A DNA stretch of 64,000 nt from Veillonella sp. VA139 (GCF_003992005.1 NZ_RQVL01000008.1:1-64000), one strand, 5' to 3'. Positions 36,077 to 46,703 are shown, numbered from the stretch's first letter. Translations and numbers: made by a program. The notes: a model not told the origin generated them from the letters alone.

Positions 36077-38806
36077 ATGGCAGAGGAAAAGAAAGGCAAG
36101 TCCTCACGAGGAGGGCAAAAGGTACAATCGAAACAATCTACTCCCCTAAAGGAAAGCAAACCAGGTAAAACAAAAAATGCCAAGACACAGGTGAAAGGTG
36201 TTCGGAGCGAAATTAAAGGCCTAGTTCTTATGGGTTTTGCTATACTAGCTCTTATCGGCATGGCTGGAGTGGACACTGGCATATGGGGTAGTATCATTAG
36301 TGGTATTTTTTCCTATGGGTTTGGCCTAGGCGGTTGGGTGGTAGCCCTATGGGTCCTCTATAATGGATGGTGCTGGTTATATAGAGGCTCTTTAGCTGCA
36401 ATTACGAGAAAAGGACTGTTATATACGGGATTACTATTCGTTGTATTATTGCAACTAGTGTTATGGAAGGTAACTAGTGGCGATGAATTAAGTACCACAA
36501 CTCTAGCAGAAAATGGTGGTGTAGTTGGTGGTCTATTAGGATCTCTATTTAGAAGTTTAGTAGGCGACATCGGTGGTATTTTACTATCCGCTATTATAGG
36601 TCTTGCCTGCGTACTAGGAATTACTAAATTGTCGCTCCGTGAAGGATTACATAAAGCGAAAGACAAGGCTAGTGTGGGTCTCGAAATAGCACAAGAGAAA
36701 GCAACGGAAACAGCTAGTGCTATTCGTGAGCAAGTGCATGAATGGCGAGAAGAACGCCGCAAAGCCTATGATCGGGAAAAAGATGCAAGGTACCCTAAAA
36801 CAGAAGATTCATCTGATGAAATAGAAGTGGAAGCAGATGCGGTGATAGAAACTCAGGAGGCAATATCCCGTGCAACGGCGGTAGAAGTATCAGGAGCTAA
36901 TGTAGTCGATGTAGAGTCTATGGAACCATCAGAGTCAATAATAGATACAGAAGAATTAGAAGCCATGGAGCCTAGTAAAGATGTGACTATTATGCAGCCT
37001 CCTATGGAAGACTATGAGGATGAAGAAGCGTATATTCCGGAGCCTCACATCCGTGAAGATGAAGTAGTAACGAGTACTTCTGAAGTAGAATCAGTAGTGG
37101 CCACTCCGATGTTTGAGAGCATAGAAGAAGCTACAGAGAATACATCTTTACAGGATACATCAGGAGAGATATATACTACAGATGTGGATGAAGAATCCTA
37201 TGCAAGTGAAGAATCTACTAAGCTAGAGCCTATAACACCTCCATCATTTTTACAGACTCCAAGTTATGTAGAACCTTTGGTGGAAGTACCAACGATTGAA
37301 ACAACGAAGGAAGATACAGCAGCGGTAGCTGTGAATACGGATGGAGTAGCTCGCCCTAGAACGATAGAAAAACCTTACCAATATCCACCGTTGACGATGC
37401 TTTCACAGGGGAAATCCAATCCTGTGACAAGTGAAGAAGTGGCACATAATGCGGTCTTGTTAGAAGAAACATTAGATAATTTTGGTATTACAGCGAAAGT
37501 GGTGAATGCTACACAAGGTCCAACGGTAACACGGTATGAATTAGAACCTGCAAAAGGGACAAAAGTAAGCCGAATTATGGGCTTACAAGATGACTTAAAA
37601 ATGAGCTTGGCAGCCGTTGATATTCGTATGGAAGCGCCTATACCAGGAAAGTCTGCAGTAGGCATTGAAATTCCTAATAAAAATGTGTCTGCTGTTCATT
37701 TACGAGATGTATTGGACTGTGAGGAGTTCCAACAGGCAAGTGGTGGTATTCCGGTAGGTCTTGGTAAAGATATTGCGGACATGCCGGTGATAACGGACTT
37801 GGCTAAAATGCCGCATTTACTAGTGGCAGGTTCTACTGGTTCAGGTAAATCGGTGTGTGTCAATACATTGATTTCTAGCATCTTGTTTAGTCGTAAGCCA
37901 GATGAAGTGAAACTGATTTTGGTGGACCCTAAAATGGTAGAGTTATCCGTGTATAATGGCATTCCTCATTTGATGTTGCCCGTAGTGACAGATATGAATA
38001 AGGCTGCTGCAGTGCTTCGCTGGGCGGTCCGTGAAATGGATGCTCGCTATATGACATTGGCTACTGCGGGTGTACGTAATGTGGCAAGCTATAATAAACA
38101 AAACCCAACCAAAGCAATGCCATTAATTTTAATTATTATCGACGAATTAGCGGACTTGATGATGACCAATCCAGATGTGGAAGAATCCATTGACCGATTA
38201 GCCGCAAAAGCACGTGCCGCAGGGATTCATATGGTGTTGGCAACGCAACGTCCATCGGTGGATGTGATTACAGGCAAAATTAAAGCTAATGTGCCGAGTC
38301 GTATTGCTTTCACAGTGGCTACTCAAATTGATTCTCGTACTATTTTGGACCAAGCAGGAGCAGAACGTCTATTAGGTCGTGGCGATATGTTATTTAATCC
38401 TATAGGAGCGAATAAACCAATTCGTATTCAAGGGGCCTTCATTTCTGATGAAGAGGTGGAAGAATTGATTGCCTTTGTAAAAGGGCAAGGTCAGCCAGAA
38501 TATGATGAAGTGATGATGGCAGAAACAGATAAAGGTGCTGAAAGTTCTGATGCGACGGACAGTGATGAGGAACAAGATGAATTGTTGGAACGAGCTGTAC
38601 AAATTGTACTAGAACAACGTAGTGCATCAGCTTCTATTTTGCAACGTAGATTGCGAGTTGGTTTTTCTAGAGCCGGTCGTTTAATTGATACCATGCAAGA
38701 TATGAAAATTATTGGACCTCCTACGAATAGTAGTAAAGGTCGCGATATTTTAATGGGAGAAGATCAAATTAGAGAACTATATTTCCCAAATTTTACAGTA
38801 GATTAG
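36077..38806 (+). CDS. ftsK: DNA translocase FtsK/SpoIIIE
   Basis: The 909-residue protein has four or more N-terminal membrane helices (residues about 50-200), a long acidic Glu/Ser/Thr-rich linker to about 430, and a RecA-like motor. Walker A GSTGSGKSVCVN lies near 586, LILIIIDELADLMM is Walker B, and the C-terminal gamma winged helix (ASASILQRRLRVGFSRAGRL) reads oriented chromosome sequences. FtsK pumps chromosomal DNA across the division septum. I use the ATG of MAEEKK with GGAG six bases upstream instead of an in-frame TTG that overlaps this site. Confidence 0.95.
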   Translation: MAEEKKGKSSRGGQKVQSKQSTPLKESKPGKTKNAKTQVKGVRSEIKGLVLMGFAILALIGMAGVDTGIWGSIISGIFSYGFGLGGWVVALWVLYNGWCWLYRGSLAAITRKGLLYTGLLFVVLLQLVLWKVTSGDELSTTTLAENGGVVGGLLGSLFRSLVGDIGGILLSAIIGLACVLGITKLSLREGLHKAKDKASVGLEIAQEKATETASAIREQVHEWREERRKAYDREKDARYPKTEDSSDEIEVEADAVIETQEAISRATAVEVSGANVVDVESMEPSESIIDTEELEAMEPSKDVTIMQPPMEDYEDEEAYIPEPHIREDEVVTSTSEVESVVATPMFESIEEATENTSLQDTSGEIYTTDVDEESYASEESTKLEPITPPSFLQTPSYVEPLVEVPTIETTKEDTAAVAVNTDGVARPRTIEKPYQYPPLTMLSQGKSNPVTSEEVAHNAVLLEETLDNFGITAKVVNATQGPTVTRYELEPAKGTKVSRIMGLQDDLKMSLAAVDIRMEAPIPGKSAVGIEIPNKNVSAVHLRDVLDCEEFQQASGGIPVGLGKDIADMPVITDLAKMPHLLVAGSTGSGKSVCVNTLISSILFSRKPDEVKLILVDPKMVELSVYNGIPHLMLPVVTDMNKAAAVLRWAVREMDARYMTLATAGVRNVASYNKQNPTKAMPLILIIIDELADLMMTNPDVEESIDRLAAKARAAGIHMVLATQRPSVDVITGKIKANVPSRIAFTVATQIDSRTILDQAGAERLLGRGDMLFNPIGANKPIRIQGAFISDEEVEELIAFVKGQGQPEYDEVMMAETDKGAESSDATDSDEEQDELLERAVQIVLEQRSASASILQRRLRVGFSRAGRLIDTMQDMKIIGPPTNSSKGRDILMGEDQIRELYFPNFTVD

Positions 38807-38859
38807 AGTAGTGTGCCATTTGCGTTATGTAGATGGCACCTATATGTATAGGAGGTTCT

Positions 38860-39306
38860 ATGGCATCGATTGGCGAAGAACTTAGACGTGAGCGTCAACG
38901 ACGCGGTTTAACATTAGAACAAATTGAAGATGTATTACATATAAAAGTAGCCTACCTACATGCCTTGGAGCATGATGAGTTTAGTCGTATTCCAGGTAGT
39001 GTGTACACCAAAGGGTTCATTAAAAATTATAGTGAACTACTGGGCTTAGATAGCCGTCGATTGGTGGATACTTTCAAAAATAGAATGGGTGAATCCTTGA
39101 CGATTCCTAAACGCAGAATGGTGTCAAAAGAACAAGAGAAGGCTGATGCCTTTCGAGAACAGGAATTGATTGAGGCACCGAAACAACGGTTAACCTATGA
39201 AAGTCGCAAGGCAAAGCGACAAAAAACGATGATGATAGAACGATTTGTAGTAGGTGGTATTTTGTTGTTAATCATTCTATTTTTAGGTTGGCTATTTTTC
39301 GTGTAA
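38860..39306 (+). CDS. RodZ-like helix-turn-helix membrane protein, short form
   Basis: The 148-residue protein has an N-terminal Xre-type helix-turn-helix (ASIGEELRRERQRRGLTLEQ, then VAYLHALEHDEFSRIPGSVYTKGFI), a basic juxtamembrane stretch, and one membrane helix at the end (VVGGILLLIILFLGWLFFV). RodZ links MreB to the cell-wall machinery. The usual extracytoplasmic DUF4115 domain is absent: the protein stops right after the membrane helix. AGGAGGT precedes the chosen ATG. Its place after ftsK matches the ftsK-rodZ order of Firmicutes. Confidence 0.85.
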   Translation: MASIGEELRRERQRRGLTLEQIEDVLHIKVAYLHALEHDEFSRIPGSVYTKGFIKNYSELLGLDSRRLVDTFKNRMGESLTIPKRRMVSKEQEKADAFREQELIEAPKQRLTYESRKAKRQKTMMIERFVVGGILLLIILFLGWLFFV

Positions 39307-39324
39307 TACAGTATAAGGAATACT

Positions 39325-41286
39325 ATGAAAGAACAATATTTAATTACTACAAAAGCAGAAATGGACGAACGAGGGTGGGCTGAACTTGATTTTGTCATTA
39401 TCAGCGGAGATGCCTATGTGGATCATCCTTCCTTCGCTCCTACTGTAATTGGTAGATTATTAGAGTCCTATGGATATCGAGTCGGTATCATAGCTCAGCC
39501 AGACTGGAATGATGTGAATGCCTTTAAGGTATTAGGAAAGCCTCGATTGGCATCCTTAGTGACAGCAGGCAACTTAGATAGTATGCTCAATAAATTTACC
39601 GCAGCTAAGAAACATCGCCGTGATGATGGGTATTCTCCAGGGGGCGAATCTGGACGGCGCCCAGACCGAGCTACGGTGGTGTATGCGAATCGTATGCGGG
39701 AGGCTTTCAAAGGGGTTCCTGTTGTTATTGGAGGCATTGAAGCTAGTTTGCGACGATTTGCTCATTATGACTATTGGTCCGATACGGTGCGCCGCTCTAT
39801 TTTGATGGATAGTAAGGCAGATGTCCTTATCTATGGTATGGGAGAAAAGCAAATCCGTGAAATCGCCGAAGCCTTAGATAAAGACCAATTACAAAAACGA
39901 TTACCTGGAATCAAAGGGATTTGTTATGTTGCTAACACCGTGCCAGAGAATGCTATTGAATGCCCATCTTACGAAGCGATATCAGTAGATAAAGAAATCT
40001 TTGCTAAAGCCTTTAAAATGCAATTTGATGAGCAAGATCCATACTATGGGAAAACAGTGGTGCAAGGCCATGGTAATCGGTATATAGTGCAGAATAGTCC
40101 AGCCTTACCATTAACACAGGAAGAAATGGATCATGTCTATAGCTTGCCCTATACGAGAAAATGGCATCCTATGTATGATGCGGCTGGCGGAGTACCTGCT
40201 TTAGCAGAAGTACAGTTCAGCATTACTAGCCATCGTGGTTGTTTTGGTAGTTGTTCTTTCTGTGCTATTACAAGCCATCAAGGGCGAATTATTCAAAATC
40301 GTAGTCATCAGTCGATTTTAGATGAGGCTCACTGCATGACTACCATGGATGGTTTTAAAGGATATATTCACGATGTAGGAGGCCCTACGGCAAACTTCCG
40401 TCATGTTGCTTGCGATAAACAGTTGAAAGTAGGTGCTTGTAAGGGGAAAACATGTGCTGCGCCCAAAGCATGTCCTCAGTTAAATACGAATCATGATGAC
40501 TATGTGAGCATTTTGCGAAAAGTACGTAATGTAAAAGGCGTAAAAAAAGTGTTCGTTCGCTCTGGGTTACGGTACGACTATGTATTGGATGATAATAACA
40601 AAGACTTCGTTCGAGAATTGTGCGAACATCACGTGAGTGGTCAATTAAAAGTTGCCCCTGAACATGTATCCGAGCATGTAACGACCATCATGGGGAAAGC
40701 CAATAAAAGTTACTTCTTAAAATTTAAATCTTGGTTTGATGAGGCGAATCGCAAATTAGGTAAACAACAATTTTTGGTGCCTTATTTTATGAGTTCTCAT
40801 CCAGGCTGTACATTAGAAGATGCTATTGAATTGGCAGAATTTTTACGAGATCAAAATATGACTCCAGAACAGGTGCAAGATTTTATTCCTACCCCAGGTA
40901 GCTTATCCACAGCCATGTATTACACAGGAATCAATCCCCTTACAGGTGAGCCTGTGTATGTGGCTAAAAAAGGCAGAGATAAAGCGATGCAACGAGCCTT
41001 GATGCAATATAAACGAGAAGATAATTACGAATTAGTAAAAGAAGCCTTAATCAAAGCAAATCGTAGAGATTTAATCGGATTCGGTCCCTTATGCTTAATT
41101 CCACCGCGTAACATCAAACGAAATACGCAGAAATCTGATGGCAATAAAACTTCATTTAAAGGAGAACCCAAATTAGCATGTAGAAGAAAAGATTCTATAC
41201 AATGGGAGCGACGTACAAATAGTGGTTCTAAAATTGGTATAGGAAATCGAAAAAATAAAGGTATGAAAAAAAGGAGTTTTGGTTAG
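39325..41286 (+). CDS. YgiQ-family (UPF0313) radical SAM protein
   Basis: The 653-residue protein starts with the UPF0313 N-terminal domain (FVIISGDAYVDHPSF, GVPVVIGGIEASLRRFAHYD), then a radical SAM core with CFGSCSFCAI near residue 305 and SHPGCTLEDAIELA. The C-terminal tail is basic and low complexity, as is common in YgiQ. The reaction is unknown. Cys-rich GACKGKTCAAPKAC after the core may hold another iron-sulfur cluster. It lies between rodZ and an ABC-type binding protein in what looks like one operon. Confidence 0.92.
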   Translation: MKEQYLITTKAEMDERGWAELDFVIISGDAYVDHPSFAPTVIGRLLESYGYRVGIIAQPDWNDVNAFKVLGKPRLASLVTAGNLDSMLNKFTAAKKHRRDDGYSPGGESGRRPDRATVVYANRMREAFKGVPVVIGGIEASLRRFAHYDYWSDTVRRSILMDSKADVLIYGMGEKQIREIAEALDKDQLQKRLPGIKGICYVANTVPENAIECPSYEAISVDKEIFAKAFKMQFDEQDPYYGKTVVQGHGNRYIVQNSPALPLTQEEMDHVYSLPYTRKWHPMYDAAGGVPALAEVQFSITSHRGCFGSCSFCAITSHQGRIIQNRSHQSILDEAHCMTTMDGFKGYIHDVGGPTANFRHVACDKQLKVGACKGKTCAAPKACPQLNTNHDDYVSILRKVRNVKGVKKVFVRSGLRYDYVLDDNNKDFVRELCEHHVSGQLKVAPEHVSEHVTTIMGKANKSYFLKFKSWFDEANRKLGKQQFLVPYFMSSHPGCTLEDAIELAEFLRDQNMTPEQVQDFIPTPGSLSTAMYYTGINPLTGEPVYVAKKGRDKAMQRALMQYKREDNYELVKEALIKANRRDLIGFGPLCLIPPRNIKRNTQKSDGNKTSFKGEPKLACRRKDSIQWERRTNSGSKIGIGNRKNKGMKKRSFG

Positions 41287-41316
41287 GTATCTCTAATAGG
41301 TAAAGGAGGTGAATCT

Positions 41317-42360
41317 ATGAAACGGTTACGATTGCTCATGGTGTATTTACTAGTAGTAGTAGGTATGTTTAGCGTAGGTTTGTGGCTTAATGATATGAAA
41401 CAAGATCAAGTGGATCGACCTGTGATTTCTACACGAGCAGAAATTACTATCTATACAGATGGGGATCCTGAAGTTATGAGAGCTATTGGACAGGCTTACG
41501 AAAGAGAGGCACAAGTAAGAGTGCATGTTATCCCCATACCGCAGAACCAAATGGGTACACGGTTAGCTTTGCCAGAAGCAGAGCAACAAGGGGACCTTGT
41601 GATTTCTACAAAATCCAATCTCAGTGCAGGGGTTGAGCATGGAGCCTTTCGTAGATTGCCAGTTACCTTAACCCATGTGGTAGATACAGTATTCCACGGT
41701 CCGGATGAGCAATGGGTAGGGATATGGTATGATCCTTATGTGTTAGCCTTACACGATACCTTCTATAGCAGTCAGGGAAAATATGTAAATACTTGGTTTT
41801 CCTTAGCTTATACGGGCCCATGGCGTATAGCGGTTACTGATTTTGTAGCCGATGCATCGTCCACTACTTTATTGAATAGTTTCGGTGCTATCTATGGACT
41901 AGATGGTGCTATCTCCTATTTTGATAGTTTGCGGCCACGTATTGTGCAGTATGCAAAAGCCTTGCCATCTTCAGTGCGCATGGCTGCTATTGGAGATGTA
42001 CAGGTCAGTGTAGGACATTATTCGGATGCCAAATTGTATGAGATTCATAAATATCCGTTGACCATTCTATATCCTAGGGAGGGTACTCCTTATGATTCGA
42101 TGGGCGTAGGGATTTTAAAAGGATCCAGTAATGTTGGTGAAAGTGAAGCCTTTGTGAGTTGGCTACTTTCAGAACGGGTACAAGCTGTATTGAAAGAGGG
42201 GGATAGGTATTATTTGCCAACTAAAGAAACGGTGGAATCTCATAAAGACCGACAGGGCAATCATCTTGTGTTATGGAATGCAGAGATTGTGAAAGAAGAG
42301 CAAGATAAGATATTACAAGAATGGATACGACAAGTGCGTTTTAGAAAGGATACACCATGA
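41317..42360 (+). CDS. Orphan extracellular solute-binding protein, iron/spermidine-binding-like
   Basis: The 347-residue protein has one N-terminal hydrophobic segment (LLMVYLLVVVGMFSVGLWL) that may be a signal anchor; no lipobox Cys is present. ITIYTDGDPEVMRAIGQAYE and GDLVISTKSNL resemble the iron(III)- and polyamine-type periplasmic binding fold, with TGPWRIAVTDF and DSMGVGILKGSSN as later fold elements. No permease or ATPase is adjacent; instead it is embedded among ygiQ, rimO, cinA and recA. It may serve a transporter encoded elsewhere or act as a sensor. The rimO start overlaps its stop by four bases. Confidence 0.75.
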   Translation: MKRLRLLMVYLLVVVGMFSVGLWLNDMKQDQVDRPVISTRAEITIYTDGDPEVMRAIGQAYEREAQVRVHVIPIPQNQMGTRLALPEAEQQGDLVISTKSNLSAGVEHGAFRRLPVTLTHVVDTVFHGPDEQWVGIWYDPYVLALHDTFYSSQGKYVNTWFSLAYTGPWRIAVTDFVADASSTTLLNSFGAIYGLDGAISYFDSLRPRIVQYAKALPSSVRMAAIGDVQVSVGHYSDAKLYEIHKYPLTILYPREGTPYDSMGVGILKGSSNVGESEAFVSWLLSERVQAVLKEGDRYYLPTKETVESHKDRQGNHLVLWNAEIVKEEQDKILQEWIRQVRFRKDTP

Positions 42361-43697
42361 GTAAGTTGTTAGGTTATATTAGTTTAGGTTGTGCCAAGAA
42401 TTTGGTGGATACAGAGGTGATGCTAGGAGCTTTACAAGATAATGGCTATGAAATCACAGAAGAGCTAGAAAAAGCAGAAATTATTATTATTAATACTTGC
42501 ACATTTATCGAGAAAGCAAAAGAAGAATCGATTAATACTATATTAGAGGCTGGTCAATATAAACAATATGGAGACTGTAAAGGTCTTATCGTAGCGGGCT
42601 GTTTAAGTCAGCAATACCAAGAAGAATTATTTACTGAAATTCCAGAAATTGATGCCCTCATTGGAACAGGTTCTTGGAATCGTATCATGGAAGCTGTGGA
42701 GGCTATTCAACAAGGTCAACGTATTTGTATCATGGATAGTATGACAAATATGTATGATGAAGGTATGCCACGGATGATGACGACACCAGACTACAGTGCA
42801 TATGTAAAGATTTCTGAAGGATGCAATAATGGATGTACATTCTGTATCATTCCGAAAGTACGTGGGGCCTATCGCAGTCGATCTATGGAGTCCATTGAAC
42901 GAGAAGTGCAACAGCTTGCAGAAGCAGGTGTGAAAGAAGTAGTTTTAATTGCTCAAGATACTACCTATTATGGAGCTGATTTGAACAATGGTACGCCGTT
43001 GCTTTCAGAGTTATTGAAACGATTGGCGAAGATTGAAGGCATCGAATGGATTCGTATGTTGTACTTGTATCCAAAACATTTTTCCGATGAATTATTGGAA
43101 ACCATCATGACAGAACCAAAGGTGTGCAAGTATATTGATATGCCGCTACAGCATATTAATAACACTGTATTACAACGTATGAACCGTAAGGATACACGGG
43201 AAAACATTGTGACCTTGCTACATAAAATTCGGAATCGCAGTGAGCATATTACATTGCGCACATCCCTTATTGTAGGGTTCCCTGGAGAAACAGAAGAGCA
43301 ATTCCAAGAGTTGGCAGACTTTGTCAAAGATATTCGATTTGACCACATGGGTGTATTTACGTACTCTCAAGAGGATGGTACACCAGCAGGTATGATGGAT
43401 GAACAAATTCCAGAGGAAGTGAAAGAAGAACGATATCATACATTAATGGCCATTCAAGCACAAGTTTCAGAGGAACATAATCGTGACTTAGAGGGAACGA
43501 TTCATCAAGGCCTAATTGAAGCCATCGATGAAGTAGAGCCGGGAAAATTTTTGGCTCGTGGACGTTTGCAAATGCAGGCTCCAGATGTAGATGGTAATAT
43601 GTATGTAGAAGATGTAACAGGATTGTCTGAAGGCGATATTGTGACTGTAAAAGTATCACAAGGGTTTGCCTATGACGTAGTAGTAGAAACTGTATAG
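42357..43697 (+). CDS. rimO: Ribosomal protein S12 methylthiotransferase RimO
   Basis: RimO adds a methylthio group to an Asp of ribosomal protein S12. The 446-residue protein has the N-terminal UPF0004 domain (GYISLGCAKNLVDTEVM, INTCTFIEKAKEES), radical SAM motif CNNGCTFCIIPKVRG near residue 156, and a C-terminal TRAM domain. The GCAKNLVD signature distinguishes RimO from MiaB. It overlaps the preceding gene by ATGA. Confidence 0.95.
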   Translation: MSKLLGYISLGCAKNLVDTEVMLGALQDNGYEITEELEKAEIIIINTCTFIEKAKEESINTILEAGQYKQYGDCKGLIVAGCLSQQYQEELFTEIPEIDALIGTGSWNRIMEAVEAIQQGQRICIMDSMTNMYDEGMPRMMTTPDYSAYVKISEGCNNGCTFCIIPKVRGAYRSRSMESIEREVQQLAEAGVKEVVLIAQDTTYYGADLNNGTPLLSELLKRLAKIEGIEWIRMLYLYPKHFSDELLETIMTEPKVCKYIDMPLQHINNTVLQRMNRKDTRENIVTLLHKIRNRSEHITLRTSLIVGFPGETEEQFQELADFVKDIRFDHMGVFTYSQEDGTPAGMMDEQIPEEVKEERYHTLMAIQAQVSEEHNRDLEGTIHQGLIEAIDEVEPGKFLARGRLQMQAPDVDGNMYVEDVTGLSEGDIVTVKVSQGFAYDVVVETV

Positions 43698-43709
43698 GAT
43701 GGTGATAGC

Positions 43710-44945
43710 ATGATCGTAGAATTAATCTCTACAGGATCAGAATTATTACTAGGACATATTGTCAATACAAATGTAAAATGGCTTAGCGAAGAACTGAACA
43801 ATCGGGGCTATTCTGTGTCATATCAAACGACGGTGGGGGATAATCCTGAGCGTATGAAAGAAGTATTTCAACGAGCAGGGGAGCGAGCAGATATTGTGAT
43901 CAGTTCTGGTGGCCTAGGTGCTACCCAAGGAGATATTACTCGAAAATCCTTGGCAGATGCGTTGGGATTGCCTTTGGTATTTCACGAAGAAGCAGGTCGA
44001 GAGGTGGATTCCTTTTATGAGAAACAAGGCAGGGTGAAACCTTATGAATCTGACCGAGATCGATATTTACCAGAAGGGGCAAAGGTACTACATAATCCAG
44101 TAGGCGTGGCACCAGCAGTGGTAGTGGAACAGGATCACACGGTATATATTTTATTACCAGGTCCTCCATCAGAATTACAAGGAACTTTTAAAGAAAGTGT
44201 GAGTCCCTTTTTAGAACAACGTTTTGGGCAGCAAGGGATGATTTATTCTGAACGGTATGCTGTGTATGGATATCGTGAAATGCAATTAGAGACTTTGTTG
44301 CAAGACTTGATTCAGAATCAGCAGAACCCCACTATAGCACTGCTAATCAAATCAGGGTACATTGAAATTCGCTTAACTGCAAAAGGCGAATCAAAAGTAG
44401 ACTGTCAAGAGAAATTAGGTCCATGGAGATCTATCCTTTTAGAACGTTTGAAAGATATCCGTAGTTTAGATACATCGGTGTTGGAAGACTTTCACAAGAT
44501 GGCCTTAGAAAAGGGGATTACCATTGGATCGGCGGAATCTTGTACAGGCGGCCTAGTAGGAAAAACATTGACTGACTTAGGTGGTAGCAGTGGATATTAT
44601 CAAGGTGGTATTATTTCCTATGCGAATACGGTGAAAGAACAAGTATTAGGCGTATCATCAGATACATTGGCAGCATATGGTGCTGTCAGTGAAGAAACGG
44701 CTACAGAAATGGTTGAAGGTGTATTTCGTGTGTTATGTACAGACTATGCCATTGCGACCACAGGAATAGCCGGCCCAGGTGGTGGCAGTGAAGAAAAACC
44801 AGTAGGTCTTGTGTATATTGGTATTGGTACACCACGAGGTATTACTGTACATAAAGAGATATTTATAGGGAATCGTACTAGTATCCGTAAGAGTGTAGCG
44901 GAACGAGCGATTCAATATGTTTATAAAGAATTAATAGAAAGGTAG
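43710..44945 (+). CDS. cinA: CinA, competence/damage-inducible protein A (NMN deamidase type)
   Basis: The 411-residue protein joins a MoaB/MogA-like N-terminal domain ([29 protein letters not shown]) with a C-terminal nicotinamide-nucleotide amidase domain ([35 protein letters not shown]). CinA cleans up damaged pyridine nucleotides, and in some competent bacteria is co-expressed with recA. Four bases separate it from recA, so co-transcription is very likely. Confidence 0.95.
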   Translation: MIVELISTGSELLLGHIVNTNVKWLSEELNNRGYSVSYQTTVGDNPERMKEVFQRAGERADIVISSGGLGATQGDITRKSLADALGLPLVFHEEAGREVDSFYEKQGRVKPYESDRDRYLPEGAKVLHNPVGVAPAVVVEQDHTVYILLPGPPSELQGTFKESVSPFLEQRFGQQGMIYSERYAVYGYREMQLETLLQDLIQNQQNPTIALLIKSGYIEIRLTAKGESKVDCQEKLGPWRSILLERLKDIRSLDTSVLEDFHKMALEKGITIGSAESCTGGLVGKTLTDLGGSSGYYQGGIISYANTVKEQVLGVSSDTLAAYGAVSEETATEMVEGVFRVLCTDYAIATTGIAGPGGGSEEKPVGLVYIGIGTPRGITVHKEIFIGNRTSIRKSVAERAIQYVYKELIER

Positions 44946-44949
44946 AACA

Positions 44950-46059
44950 ATGGCAAAGGATAAAGCAAAAGAAGCAGCAGTTGATATGAAAAGCGGATCT
45001 CAAGAAGATCGTATGAAAGCCTTAGAGGGGGCTTTAAAACAAATTGAAAAAGATTTTGGTCAAGGTGCGATCATGCGCATGGGCGAAGCGGCAGACAAAA
45101 TGAATATTGAAGTCATTTCTACAGGCGTGCTGGCTTTGGATCTGGCGGTCGGTGTAGGTGGATTCCCTAGAGGCCGTATTATTGAAATCTATGGACCAGA
45201 ATCTTCTGGTAAAACTACGGTGGCTTTACATGCAGCAGCAGAAGCACAACGTAATGGTGGTGTTGTTGCCTTCATCGATGCGGAACATGCCTTAGACCCT
45301 GTATATGCGAAAAAATTAGGTGTAGATATTAATAGCTTATTGATTTCACAACCAGATAATGGTGAACAAGGGTTAGAAATTACAGAGGCCTTGGTTCGCT
45401 CTGGTGCAGTAGACTTAATCGTTGTGGACTCTGTAGCGGCATTAACACCTAAAGTAGAAATTGACGGTGAAATGACAGATGCTCACGTTGGGGTGCATGC
45501 ACGTTTAATGAGTAAAGCATTGCGTAAATTAACGAGCTCCATCAGTAAAACTAGAACGGTTATTATCTTTATTAACCAATTGCGTGAAAAAGTAGGTATC
45601 ATGTTCGGCAACCCAGAAACCACAACAGGTGGTCGTGCTTTGAAATTCTACTCTACGATTCGTTTAGACGTACGTAAAGGAGAAGCCTTAACAGCGGCAA
45701 AAGAACATGTAGGTAACCGTACGAAAGTAAAAGTTGTGAAAAATAAAGTAGCCCCTCCATTTAAAGTAGCAGAATTTGACTTGATGTTTGGGGAAGGCGT
45801 TTCCTATGAAGGTACATTGATTGACATCGGCGCGAATATTGAAGTCATCAAAAAATCTGGCGCTTGGTATTCCTATAACGGAGAACGCATGGGTCAAGGT
45901 AAAGAAGCTGCCAAAGTATTCTTGAAAGAAAACCCCCAAATTGCTCAAGAAATTGACTCTATCATTCGTGATACATTAGCAGCAGAACCATTAAATGTAC
46001 TTGGTCATGATGAAGAAGTGGATGAAGTAGCAACTACTGAAACTGTGGATATGGAATAA
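44950..46059 (+). CDS. recA: Recombinase RecA
   Basis: The 369-residue protein catalyses strand exchange and stimulates LexA cleavage. It has Walker [52 protein letters not shown] and [19 protein letters not shown] (L2 and core). An acidic C-terminal tail follows. recX overlaps its stop by one base. No LexA box was evident in the immediate upstream coding sequence; promoter control may lie far upstream in the operon. Confidence 0.98.
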   Translation: MAKDKAKEAAVDMKSGSQEDRMKALEGALKQIEKDFGQGAIMRMGEAADKMNIEVISTGVLALDLAVGVGGFPRGRIIEIYGPESSGKTTVALHAAAEAQRNGGVVAFIDAEHALDPVYAKKLGVDINSLLISQPDNGEQGLEITEALVRSGAVDLIVVDSVAALTPKVEIDGEMTDAHVGVHARLMSKALRKLTSSISKTRTVIIFINQLREKVGIMFGNPETTTGGRALKFYSTIRLDVRKGEALTAAKEHVGNRTKVKVVKNKVAPPFKVAEFDLMFGEGVSYEGTLIDIGANIEVIKKSGAWYSYNGERMGQGKEAAKVFLKENPQIAQEIDSIIRDTLAAEPLNVLGHDEEVDEVATTETVDME

Positions 46060-46562
46060 TGGCATTTCGTACATCGAAAGAAGAGGAGTGGACATTTGCA
46101 TCAGCTATGGAGCAAGCTTTGCGTTTATTAGGGCCACGGTCCTTAAGCACCCTAGAGTTAAGGCGTAAATTGTCGCAACGTTCTGTGCCTAGTGAACTTA
46201 TCCAAGATGTAGAGGAAAAACTTATATCCTTATCGTATTTAGATGATGAAGAATTGTCAGAAGAAGCCCTGCGTGCCTATATGGAGGCAGAAAAGTATAG
46301 CACCTATTACATTCGTGAAAAAATGCGCGAACGAGGACTTGATGTATCTTGTGCGTTAGATGACTATGATGAATGGTCGGTAGCTGTGAAGTTGTTAGAG
46401 CAACGCTTTCACATATCTGATGAGGAACAGTTAACCGCTATTGAAGATGGTGAAGAAGATAAGTTTAGTAAGAAAAAAATAATTTATTTTCTGAAGAATC
46501 GTGGATTTGGTGTGAGTACAATTCAATCTATCTGTTATGAATGGAGCCCATACTTAGAGTAG
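46059..46562 (+). CDS. recX: RecX regulatory protein
   Basis: RecX binds RecA filaments and limits their activity. The 167-residue helical protein has three-helix repeats with LGPRSLSTLELRRKLSQR, LSYLDDEELSEEALRAYM and YIREKMRERGLD, the hallmark D-D and R-x-K patterns of the family. It directly overlaps recA, the commonest location for recX. Confidence 0.9.
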   Translation: MAFRTSKEEEWTFASAMEQALRLLGPRSLSTLELRRKLSQRSVPSELIQDVEEKLISLSYLDDEELSEEALRAYMEAEKYSTYYIREKMRERGLDVSCALDDYDEWSVAVKLLEQRFHISDEEQLTAIEDGEEDKFSKKKIIYFLKNRGFGVSTIQSICYEWSPYLE

Positions 46563-46572
46563 GGGCTTTGTC

Positions 46573-46601
46573 TTGACATTCCACGGTGTATGAACTAAAA
46601 T
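46573..46601 (+). promoter_or_regulatory. Promoter of rny
   Basis: A perfect TTGACA and TAAAAT are separated by 17 bases, immediately after recX. Transcription would give a leader of about 100 bases before rny, including a terminator-like hairpin. Confidence 0.6.
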
Positions 46602-46658
46602 TAAAATAGCCTTAATAATAAGCAAAATAAAATTTAAAAGCAAAATGGGCGAGAAACC

Positions 46659-46690
46659 GGGGAAGCGGATGTATCGACTTCTCCTTTTTT
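46659..46690 (+). terminator. Terminator-like hairpin in the rny leader, possible attenuator
   Basis: GGGGAAG pairs with CTTCTCC (one G-U pair) around a 12-base loop and is followed by six T. It lies between the rny promoter and the rny ribosome site. It may end the recX transcript, attenuate rny, or both. An upstream GAGAA could compete for the TTCTC arm. Confidence 0.5.
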
Positions 46691-46703
46691 ATGCAAGTGG
46701 GAG

